Shown in pieces: positions 1-6,496 of a stretch of 7,345 bases of DNA (positions are counted from its first letter, which is position 1; the number at the start of each line of letters is the position of its first letter). The position numbers and the translations under genes were made by a program. The DNA is from Clostridia bacterium. GTDB lineage: Bacteria > Bacillota > Clostridia > Oscillospirales > CAG-272. Under the pieces are notes generated by a model. That model saw only the letters and a program-made list of their open reading frames with translations. It made no database searches and was not told the origin of the DNA. The stretch is taken from contig JAFTUB010000119.1 of NCBI GenBank assembly GCA_017466495.1, forward strand, positions 1 to 7,345. The letters are read 5' to 3'.

Positions 1-210
1 CAGGTTGTCATCAACTCCATTCAGAACCGCATCGATGAGCTGTACAATCTCATCTCCGAAGCCCCCAGCTTTGTTGCCCTCAATGAGGCACAGGAGGCTG
101 TGAACGAATTCATGAATCAGGTCAACGCTGAGATCACCTACCACATCACCGGTGAGCAGCCCTGCACCCACAACTGCAGCACCTGCGGCGGCTGCGGCCA
201 CAGCCATTGA
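1..210 (+). CDS. YlbF/YmcA (Ric) family protein, C-terminal fragment
   Basis: Reading frame 1 is open from the window edge to TGA at 208-210, giving the last 69 residues; the start lies outside. The fragment is helical and rich in Q, N and E, as in the C-terminal helices of YlbF/YmcA proteins. In B. subtilis these join YaaT in the RicAFT complex, which acts in RNA processing by RNase Y and binds Fe-S clusters through conserved cysteines. The last 15 residues are Cys/His-rich: C55-x3-C59-x2-C62-x2-C65, with H57, H67 and H69 nearby, so a metal or Fe-S site is plausible. Position also supports the call: B. subtilis ymcA follows miaB and lies just upstream of mutS-mutL (with cotE between). MutS begins 41 bp downstream with no terminator between, so co-transcription is likely. 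Whether it is the YmcA or the YlbF branch cannot be told from the fragment. Confidence 0.72.
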   Translation, partial: QVVINSIQNRIDELYNLISEAPSFVALNEAQEAVNEFMNQVNAEITYHITGEQPCTHNCSTCGGCGHSH

Positions 211-234
211 CCGAAAAACAACCGTAAATCTGAA

Positions 235-244
235 GAAAAGGTGG
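235..244 (+). promoter_or_regulatory. Ribosome-binding site of mutS
   Basis: The purine-rich run AAAAGGTGGA overlaps the anti-SD complement (GGTGG in place of GGAGG) and ends 7 nt before the ATG at 252, which supports that start. No promoter is evident in the 41-bp gap from 211 to 251, so mutS is probably read from upstream. Confidence 0.55.
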
Positions 245-251
245 ATCTGTC

Positions 252-2861
252 ATGACGCCGATGATGCAGCAGTACTTCTCCATCAAGGAGCAGTATCCCG
301 ATTATTTGCTGTTTTACCGTCTTGGTGACTTTTATGAAATGTTCTTCGAGGATGCCAAGACGGCATCCCGTGAGCTGGATCTGACCCTGACCGGTCGGGA
401 CTGCGGTGAGGCGGAGCGTGCCCCCATGTGCGGCGTTCCCTTCCACAGTGCAGAGGGCTATATCGGCCGTCTCATCGAGAAGGGCTACAAGGTCGCCATC
501 TGCGAGCAGACCGAGGATCCCGCCCAGGCCAAGGGACTGGTGCGCCGTGAGGTCATCCGTGTCATCACCCCCGGAACGCTGATCGAGAGCGGCCTGCTCA
601 GCGAACAGCGCAATAACTATCTCTGTGCTCTCTATTTGGGCGAGGACGAGGTGGGCATTGGGTTTGCCGACGTTTCTACGGGGCAAATCAGCGCCACCTC
701 TGTTCCCGCGTCTGCCGCATCCCGCATCTGCACCGAGCTGGGCACTTATTCCCCCAGTGAAGTGATCTGCAACCTGGGTGCGCCGCAGATGGGGGAGATC
801 GCCGACTTTGTCCGAGGCCGCCTGGGCGCGGCGTTGGGGGACGGGCAGGCCGCCCGTTTCGACTACGGGGATGCCCATGACCGCTGTTCCCGGCAGTTTG
901 CCGAGATCCTGCGGGAGGGCATGCTGGACAACCGCGCGGTGGTATCGGCGGTTGGTGCGCTGATCTCCTACATCGCCGAGACACAGAAAATTGACATCGC
1001 CTATATCAAGGAACTGAACCTTTACCGCGACGGGCAGTATTTGGAGATGGATCTCTCCACCCGCCGCAATCTTGAACTCACCGAAACCATGCGTTCCAAG
1101 GAGAAGAAGGGATCACTTCTGTGGGTGCTTGACCGTACCCGCACCGCACCCGGCGCGCGAATGATCCGCCAATGGATCGAGCATCCCCTGCTGTCGGTGT
1201 CGGCCATCCTTGAGCGGCAGGGGGCGGTGAGTGAGCTCCACGGCAACTATATGCTCCGGGAGGAGCTGAGTGAGCTGCTGGACTCGGTGCTGGATCTGGA
1301 GCGGCTGGTGACCAAGATTGTCTACGGTACCGCCAATGCCAAGGATCTGCGGGCGGTGGCCACCACCGTGGCCATCCTGCCCGAACTGAAGCGGCTGCTG
1401 GAGGTCTGTCAGGATTCCGAGCTCTGCCGCATCTGCCGTGAGCTTGACCTGCTGGAGGACATCTGCGATCTCATCACCCGCGCCATTGTGGAGGATCCCC
1501 CCTTCTCGGTGCGGGAGGGCGGTATGATCGCCGAGGGCTACAGCCCCGACGTGGATTATCTGCGCAACGTGATGCACGATGGCCGGAGCTGGATCGAGCG
1601 GGTGGAGGCAGAGGAGCGGGAAGCCACCGGCATCAAGAACCTGCGCATCAATTACAACAAGGTTTTCGGCTACTACATTGAGGTCACCAAATCCATGCTG
1701 GGTATGGTGCCCGACCGCTATATCCGCAAGCAGACTCTGACCAACTGCGAGCGGTACATTACCCAGGAGCTCAAGGACATGGAGGCCACCATCCTCGGTG
1801 CCGCCGACAAGGTCTGCTCCCTGGAGTATGAGATCTTCTGCGAGGTGCGCGGGGTGGTGTCTGCCGCCGCCGACCGCCTGCAGAAGACGGCAGTTCTGCT
1901 GGCCACTCTGGATGCCTATCTCAGCCTTGCCACCGTTGCCGCCCGCAACCAGTACATATGCCCTGAGGTGGATTGCAGCGATGTGATCGAGATCAAGGAT
2001 GGCCGCCACCCGGTGGTGGAGCAGTTTGTGCGGGATAGCTATTTTGTCCCCAACGACACCCTGCTTGACACGGGGCACAACCGCATGATGCTCATCACCG
2101 GCCCCAATATGGCGGGTAAGTCCACCTATATGCGGCAGACCGCTCTGATCGTGGTCATGGCGCAGATCGGCTCCTTTGTCCCCGCCGCCGATGCCCGCAT
2201 CGGCATTGTGGACAAGCTTTTCACCCGCGTGGGAGCATCCGACGACCTGGCATCGGGGCAGTCCACCTTCATGCTGGAGATGACCGAGTGCGCCCATATC
2301 CTGGCCAATGCCACCCGCCGCAGTCTCATCATTTACGATGAAGTGGGGCGGGGCACCAGCACCTTTGACGGTATGAGCATTGCCCGCGCCATCATTGAGT
2401 ACACTCTGGGCAAGAAGATCGGGGCAAAGACTATGTTTGCCACCCACTACCACGAGCTGACCTCCCTTGAGGGCGAGTTTGACGGGGTGGTCAACTATAA
2501 CATCGCCGCCAAGAAGCGCGGGGACGGCATCACCTTCCTGCGCAAGATCGTCCGCGGCTCCACCGATGACAGCTACGGCATCGAGGTGGCCAAGCTGGCG
2601 GGCATTCCGAACGAAGTGATCCGCCGTGCCCGGGAGGTGCTGGCCTCCATTGAGTCGAGTGCCGACATCCGCACCGATGGGGCGGGGAATGGCAGAAAAA
2701 AGGCTGATTCCTCGACCGAAGTGGGGGGGCAGCTCACGCTGGAGTCGGCGATTGAAGCCGAAGTGGCGCAAGTACTCCGTTCCACCGATCTCAATACCCT
2801 CTCACCTTATGAGGCCATGACACTGCTCTTTGACCTCAAGCGCCGCCTTGGCGGGAGTTAA
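252..2861 (+). CDS. mutS: DNA mismatch repair protein MutS
   Basis: This is the mismatch-recognition ATPase that starts methyl-independent mismatch repair. It scans DNA as a dimer, binds mispairs and small loops, then forms an ATP-bound sliding clamp that recruits MutL. At 869 residues it has the normal family length (853 in E. coli). The N-terminal domain carries the mismatch-reading Phe-x-Glu motif, F27-Y28-E29 within GDFYEMF. Connector, lever and clamp domains follow to about residue 580. The ABC-type ATPase has Walker A at 617-625 (GPNMAGKST), the signature around S668-G669-Q670, Walker B acidic residues D696-E697, and the switch histidine region ATHYH at 730-734. After a helix-turn-helix (to about 800) comes a low-complexity linker, a candidate clamp-binding motif QLTLE at 827-831, and the conserved C-terminal SPYEA...L..L segment used in tetramer formation. 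The start is supported by the upstream ribosome-binding site and the family N-terminus. The linker holds an A AAA AAG heptamer (2696-2702) and a G7 run (2723-2729); see findings. The stop is 3 bp before the next ATG. Confidence 0.98.
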   Translation: MTPMMQQYFSIKEQYPDYLLFYRLGDFYEMFFEDAKTASRELDLTLTGRDCGEAERAPMCGVPFHSAEGYIGRLIEKGYKVAICEQTEDPAQAKGLVRREVIRVITPGTLIESGLLSEQRNNYLCALYLGEDEVGIGFADVSTGQISATSVPASAASRICTELGTYSPSEVICNLGAPQMGEIADFVRGRLGAALGDGQAARFDYGDAHDRCSRQFAEILREGMLDNRAVVSAVGALISYIAETQKIDIAYIKELNLYRDGQYLEMDLSTRRNLELTETMRSKEKKGSLLWVLDRTRTAPGARMIRQWIEHPLLSVSAILERQGAVSELHGNYMLREELSELLDSVLDLERLVTKIVYGTANAKDLRAVATTVAILPELKRLLEVCQDSELCRICRELDLLEDICDLITRAIVEDPPFSVREGGMIAEGYSPDVDYLRNVMHDGRSWIERVEAEEREATGIKNLRINYNKVFGYYIEVTKSMLGMVPDRYIRKQTLTNCERYITQELKDMEATILGAADKVCSLEYEIFCEVRGVVSAAADRLQKTAVLLATLDAYLSLATVAARNQYICPEVDCSDVIEIKDGRHPVVEQFVRDSYFVPNDTLLDTGHNRMMLITGPNMAGKSTYMRQTALIVVMAQIGSFVPAADARIGIVDKLFTRVGASDDLASGQSTFMLEMTECAHILANATRRSLIIYDEVGRGTSTFDGMSIARAIIEYTLGKKIGAKTMFATHYHELTSLEGEFDGVVNYNIAAKKRGDGITFLRKIVRGSTDDSYGIEVAKLAGIPNEVIRRAREVLASIESSADIRTDGAGNGRKKADSSTEVGGQLTLESAIEAEVAQVLRSTDLNTLSPYEAMTLLFDLKRRLGGS

Positions 2862-2864
2862 TTC

Positions 2865-3221
2865 ATGGAATTTTTCATTGGCATTTTCTTTGTGGTCTGG
2901 CTGGCCATGTTTGTTTGGATCATCGGCAGTAATATCGCCGAGTGGAGCAAAAACAACGCATCCCCCCGTCTGTCGGTGGATGCCCGTGTGGTGACCAAAC
3001 GTACGTCGGTTCATCACCATCATCACAAGAACCACACCTCCCATTCCCACAGCTATTACGTCACCTTTGAGGTGGAAAGCGGCGACCGTATGGAGCTGCA
3101 CATGACGGGCCGGGAGTACGGAATGCTGGCCGAGGGAGACTTCGGCGTGCTGTCCTTCCAGGGCACGCGCTACCTGGGCTTTGCAAGAAAAATTGGGACG
3201 GAGTTCCCGCCGAAATCGTAA
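2865..3221 (+). CDS. DUF2500 family membrane-anchored protein, His-rich
   Basis: This is a 118-residue protein of unknown function. Residues 2-22 form one strongly hydrophobic, aromatic-rich segment, best read as an N-terminal membrane anchor with the rest as a small soluble domain. The soluble part matches the DUF2500 pattern (E. coli YhhM is a member): an ARVVTKRT strand (40-47), YYVTFEVESGDRMEL (64-78), EYGMLAEGDFG (84-94) and FQGTRYLGF (98-106). The loop between the first two strands carries H50-H54 in a row plus H57, H60 and H62, eight histidines in 13 residues, which could bind metal. The ATG lies 3 bp after the mutS stop, and its ribosome-binding site (GGGAG, 2853-2857) sits inside the mutS coding end, so translation is probably coupled. 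The family call is confident. The function is unknown, and nothing in the sequence ties it to repair except its place between mutS and mutL. Confidence 0.88.
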   Translation: MEFFIGIFFVVWLAMFVWIIGSNIAEWSKNNASPRLSVDARVVTKRTSVHHHHHKNHTSHSHSYYVTFEVESGDRMELHMTGREYGMLAEGDFGVLSFQGTRYLGFARKIGTEFPPKS

Positions 3222-3233
3222 ATCATATCATGT

Positions 3234-3256
3234 TTCTGTCCCTCGATAGGGCAGAG
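3234..3256 (+). other. Small hairpin upstream of the mutL ribosome-binding site
   Basis: In the 61-bp gap before mutL, CTG-(T)-CCCT pairs with AGGG-CAG around a CGAT loop, with one bulged T. One further A-T and one G-T pair may extend it. No T-run follows, so it is not a typical terminator. It ends 12 nt before the Shine-Dalgarno core and could slightly affect RNA stability or mutL translation, but a stem this short could arise by chance. Confidence 0.25.
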
Positions 3257-3267
3257 AATATCCGCGC

Positions 3268-3279
3268 AAAAGGAGGTGT
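3268..3279 (+). promoter_or_regulatory. Strong ribosome-binding site of mutL
   Basis: AAAAGGAGGTG is an almost complete match to the 16S anti-SD complement, and the GGAGG core ends 7 nt before the ATG at 3283. It fixes the mutL start and is the strongest ribosome-binding site in the window, so mutL translation need not depend on coupling to the gene upstream. Confidence 0.85.
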
Positions 3280-3282
3280 CCC

Positions 3283-5289
3283 ATGGCAAAAATCAATGTC
3301 CTGTCCTTTGCCGTTGCCAATCTGATCGCGGCAGGCGAAGTGGTTGATCGCCCCTCGTCGGTGATCAAGGAGCTGCTGGAAAATGCCATTGACGCAGGTG
3401 CCAGCAAAATCACGGTGGAGATCCAGCGCGGGGGCATTGCCTTCATGCGGGTTACCGACAACGGCTGCGGCATTTCCGCCGAGGATTTGCCGGTAGCCAT
3501 TCGCCGCCATGCCACCAGCAAGATCAAGGAAGCCGCCGACCTGGACGGCATTCTGACGCTGGGCTTCCGGGGTGAAGCGCTGGCCGCCATTGCGGCGGTG
3601 TCACGGCTGCGTATCCTGACCAGGACGGCTGATGCCGAGATGGGTAATCTGCTGGAGTCCGAGGCGGGGAATGTGGTGCGGGTCACCGAGCAGGGCTGTG
3701 CCAAGGGCACTACCGTGATCGTGGAAGAGTTGTTCGCCAATGTCCCCGCCCGCCGCAAATTCCTCAAGAAGGATTCGGCCGAGACCATGGCGGTGGCCGC
3801 CATTGTGGAGCGGGTGGCACTCTCCCGCCCCGACATTGCCTTTTCTTTTATTGCCGACGGCAGCCGCCGCTTTGATACGGCAGGTGACGGCAAGCCCGAA
3901 AACACCTTGCACGCCGTGTTCGGCCGGGATTTTGCCCGCCGAATGATCCCCATTTCGGGGAGCATGGGAGGGATCTCAGTCAGCGGTTTTATCGGTCGTT
4001 CAGACAACGTGAAGGCCAACCGAAATTACCAGAATTTCTTTATCAATGGCCGCTATGTCAAGAGCAAAACCGCCACCGCCGCCATTGAGCAGGCCTATAC
4101 CTCCTACATCGCACCCGAACGCTATCCTGTCTGCGTTCTGCACATCGAGATCAATCCCGAGGCGGTGGATGTGAATGTCCATCCCGCCAAGCTGGAAGTG
4201 AAATTTTCCAACGAGAAGCTGGTGTTTGAGGCGGTCTACGGCGCGGTGCGGAGCGCGCTGAGCCAAAACAGCGACCGCCCCGAGCTTTCCCTGGACCGCG
4301 CCGGAGCGACACCGCCCCCGCGATCTTATCTGCCCCTGCGGGACAGCGATGCCCCAAAGCCCAAGCAGCTGACGGTGGAGTCCATGCTGGCGCCCGCTCC
4401 CTCTGCCGAGCCGCGAAAGGCGGATGCCCCCGCATCGCGGCCTGCACCTTCCGTCGGAACCGGTGCGGGAGGCCGTATGACGGCGGACCAGTATCGCGCC
4501 GCGGTGTCCCTGCCTCCAAGGCAGAATGTTCCCGCCGCAGAGGTGATCCCGGCACCCCGCCGAGAGGTGGATCCGACCCCGCCGGTAAGGGAAACTGTAC
4601 CTGTACCTGCACCGAGAACTCCGATGCCCAACCGAGAACCGCCTGCGGTTTCTGTGCCTTCTTCCGAGCCATCGTCTGCGCCCGCGGCAGAAGCTGAACC
4701 TGCCGTTCTGCCTGCCTATCGGATTATCGGCGAGGCCTTCAACTGCTACGTGCTGGTGGAGCAGGGGGATACCCTCCTGCTCATCGACAAGCACGCCGCT
4801 CACGAGCGGATCCTCTTTGAGGAGTTCAAGGCCAAGCTCAAGCAAGTGGAGGGGGCTGCCCAGCTGCTCCTGACCCCCATTGCGGTGACCATGTCGGGGG
4901 AGGAATGCGGTGCGCTGGAAGACTACCGCGAGGAGCTGGCCGGAATCGGCTTTGCCTTTACCATTTCGGGAACAAGGGTGGAGATCACCCAGATCCCCGG
5001 CGGCGTTTCCGCCGCCGCAGCCCCTGATCTGCTGGGACTTTTGGCCGCGCAGATCCTCACCGACCGGGGCGACGTGAAGCTGACACGGGATCTGCTATTT
5101 GAGCGGGCTCTGTACCAGGCCTCCTGCAAATCGGCCATCAAGGGCGGCCGGGTCTATGACGAAGGACACATCGCCTGGCTGGTGGATCGCCTGCTGGCTC
5201 TGCCCGATATCACTGTCTGTCCCCACGGCCGCCCCGTGGCCATCGAGCTGACCCACCATGCCCTGGACAGACAATTTTCCAGAGAATAA
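3283..5289 (+). CDS. mutL: DNA mismatch repair protein MutL (endonuclease type)
   Basis: MutL is the ATP-switched partner of MutS. In species without MutH it also nicks the strand to be repaired. The 668-residue protein begins with a GHKL ATPase domain: E30 (catalytic) and N34 in KELLENAIDAGA, DNGCGI at 59-64, RHATSK at 75-80 and GFRGEAL at 94-100. The transducer domain runs to about residue 326 and includes NVHPAKLEVKF. A Pro/Ala-rich linker of roughly 150 residues (about 327-477) follows, then the C-terminal dimerisation and nuclease domain. The latter shows the metal-site motif D502-K-H-A-A-H-E-R509 (usually DQHAxxER), SCKSAIK at 614-620, C646-P-H-G-R650 and a terminal F-S-R, so nuclease activity is expected. 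QLLLTP at 527-532 lies 25 residues after D502, where B. subtilis MutL has its sliding-clamp motif. The start fits both the strong Shine-Dalgarno and the family N-terminus (LIAAGEVV). Tgt starts 25 bp after the stop. Confidence 0.98.
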   Translation: MAKINVLSFAVANLIAAGEVVDRPSSVIKELLENAIDAGASKITVEIQRGGIAFMRVTDNGCGISAEDLPVAIRRHATSKIKEAADLDGILTLGFRGEALAAIAAVSRLRILTRTADAEMGNLLESEAGNVVRVTEQGCAKGTTVIVEELFANVPARRKFLKKDSAETMAVAAIVERVALSRPDIAFSFIADGSRRFDTAGDGKPENTLHAVFGRDFARRMIPISGSMGGISVSGFIGRSDNVKANRNYQNFFINGRYVKSKTATAAIEQAYTSYIAPERYPVCVLHIEINPEAVDVNVHPAKLEVKFSNEKLVFEAVYGAVRSALSQNSDRPELSLDRAGATPPPRSYLPLRDSDAPKPKQLTVESMLAPAPSAEPRKADAPASRPAPSVGTGAGGRMTADQYRAAVSLPPRQNVPAAEVIPAPRREVDPTPPVRETVPVPAPRTPMPNREPPAVSVPSSEPSSAPAAEAEPAVLPAYRIIGEAFNCYVLVEQGDTLLLIDKHAAHERILFEEFKAKLKQVEGAAQLLLTPIAVTMSGEECGALEDYREELAGIGFAFTISGTRVEITQIPGGVSAAAAPDLLGLLAAQILTDRGDVKLTRDLLFERALYQASCKSAIKGGRVYDEGHIAWLVDRLLALPDITVCPHGRPVAIELTHHALDRQFSRE

Positions 5290-5302
5290 TCACAAGAAAC
5301 AT

Positions 5303-5307
5303 GAGGA
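5303..5307 (+). promoter_or_regulatory. Ribosome-binding site that decides the tgt start
   Basis: GAGGA lies 7 nt before the ATG at 5315. The frame is also open from an ATG at 5258 inside the end of mutL, but that version adds 19 residues (rich in N, H, K and E) with no family counterpart and has no ribosome-binding site. The 5315 start gives the usual MFELIKTEG opening of bacterial Tgt. Confidence 0.75.
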
Positions 5308-5314
5308 TAGAGAG

Positions 5315-6451
5315 ATGTTTGAACTGATCAAAACCGAGGGCCGCGCACGGCGGGGCTGTCTGCACACCGTTCACGGGGATATTCAGACGCCAGTATTCAT
5401 GAACGTCGGCACCTGCGCTGCCATCAAGGGCGGCGTGACCACCATGGAGCTGCGGGATATCCATTGCCAGGTGGAGCTGTCCAACACCTACCACCTCCAT
5501 ATCCGTCCCGGTGACCGACTCATCCGGGAGATGGGGGGCATCCGCAAGTTCATGAACTGGGACGGCCCCGTGCTCACCGACTCGGGCGGATTCCAGGTCT
5601 TCTCCCTGGCCGGCCTGCGAAAGATCACCGAGGAGGGGGTAAAGTTTGCCTCCCACATCGACGGCCGCCGCATTTTCATGGGTCCCGAGGAGAGTATGCA
5701 GATCCAGTCCAATCTGGCTTCCACCATTGCCATGGCCTTTGACGAGTGCATCGAGAACCCAGCGCCCTACGATTACGTGAAGAAGTCCTGCGACAGAACT
5801 GCCCGTTGGCTGGTCCGTTGCCGGGACGAGATGGCACGGCTCAACTCGCTTCCCGACACCCTCAACCCCAATCAGATGCTCTTCGGCATCAACCAGGGAG
5901 GCACCTATGAGGATCTGCGCATTGAGCATATGCAGAAGATTGCCGAGCTGGATCTGGATGGCTACGCCATTGGCGGCCTGGCCGTGGGTGAGGCTACCGA
6001 AGATATGTACCGCATCATCGACGCGGTGGAGCCCTATATGCCGGTGCACAAGCCCCGCTATCTTATGGGTGTGGGCACCCCCTGCAACATCCTGGAGGCG
6101 GTGCACATGGGCGTTGACTTCTTCGACTGCGTCATGCCCTCCCGCAATGCCCGCCACGGCAATCTCTTCACCTGGAACGGGAAGATGAACCTGCTCAACG
6201 AGAAGTACGCGCTGGACCCCCGTCCCTTTGACGAGAACTGCGACTGCCCCGCCTGCCGCCACTACAGCCGCTCCTATGTCCGCCACCTCATCAAGGCCAA
6301 GGAAGCGGTGGGAATGCACCTGGCGGTGGTGCACAACCTGCACTTCTACAACGAGCTCACCATGAAGATCCGCGAAGCCCTGGACGGCGGATACTTCGAG
6401 GAATTCTACCAGAAATATCGCAAGATCCTCGGTGAGCGCGTCGAGGACTAA
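5315..6451 (+). CDS. tgt: tRNA-guanine transglycosylase (queuine tRNA-ribosyltransferase)
   Basis: Tgt swaps the guanine at position 34 of tRNAs with GUN anticodons (Asp, Asn, His, Tyr) for preQ1, the committed step of queuosine synthesis in the cytoplasm. The 378-residue product has the full family layout, a TIM barrel with a zinc subdomain. D89 lies in DSGGFQVFS and D143 in DECIENP. The nucleophile is D271 in DCVMPSRNARHG, next to the tRNA-contacting loop. The zinc ligands are C309-x-C311-x2-C314-x25-H340, exactly the expected spacing. All catalytic and zinc residues are present, so the enzyme should be active. It is co-directional with mutL at 25 bp and followed by a hairpin terminator, so it is probably the last gene of the transcript. 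Neither queA nor yajC, common tgt neighbours in other bacteria, is in the window, so the mutL-tgt junction is a local arrangement. Confidence 0.98.
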   Translation: MFELIKTEGRARRGCLHTVHGDIQTPVFMNVGTCAAIKGGVTTMELRDIHCQVELSNTYHLHIRPGDRLIREMGGIRKFMNWDGPVLTDSGGFQVFSLAGLRKITEEGVKFASHIDGRRIFMGPEESMQIQSNLASTIAMAFDECIENPAPYDYVKKSCDRTARWLVRCRDEMARLNSLPDTLNPNQMLFGINQGGTYEDLRIEHMQKIAELDLDGYAIGGLAVGEATEDMYRIIDAVEPYMPVHKPRYLMGVGTPCNILEAVHMGVDFFDCVMPSRNARHGNLFTWNGKMNLLNEKYALDPRPFDENCDCPACRHYSRSYVRHLIKAKEAVGMHLAVVHNLHFYNELTMKIREALDGGYFEEFYQKYRKILGERVED

Positions 6452-6455
6452 CCGG

Positions 6456-6496
6456 AAAAGAGGAAGGAACTTTTAGAAAAAGTTCCTTCCTCTTTT
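6456..6496. terminator. Bidirectional hairpin terminator between tgt and the ABC gene
   Basis: A perfect 19-bp inverted repeat has arms 6456-6474 and 6478-6496 around a 3-nt loop (AGA). The left arm begins with AAAA and the right arm ends with TTTT, so transcripts of either strand end in a U-run after a long stem. It starts 4 bp after the tgt stop and fits a factor-independent terminator for the + strand genes, with a secondary role for the convergent gene. The U-run is only four bases and belongs to the stem. Confidence 0.85.

Noticed and set aside
1113..2771. 552-codon open frame on the - strand opposite mutS
   Set aside because: It lies wholly inside mutS, whose motifs are complete. The product is rich in G, H, L and V with no recognisable family, as expected from the antisense frame of a gene with G/C-rich third positions.
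3000..3055. CAT/CAC-rich stretch as a tandem repeat or inserted element
   Set aside because: It is simply the coding of the His-rich loop in frame with the DUF2500 protein; no repeat unit or flanking duplication is visible.
3228..4845. Overlapping - strand open frames opposite mutL
   Set aside because: Low-complexity Arg/Ser/Gly-rich products caused by the mutL codon pattern and the Pro/Ala linker. mutL itself is complete.
5258..5314. Extended tgt start overlapping the end of mutL
   Set aside because: The extra 19 residues match no Tgt N-terminus, while the ATG at 5315 has a well-placed GAGGA and the usual family start.
5210..6343. 377-codon open frame on the - strand opposite tgt
   Set aside because: Antisense shadow of tgt with the same G/H/V-rich composition; no domain and no ribosome-binding site that would favour it.
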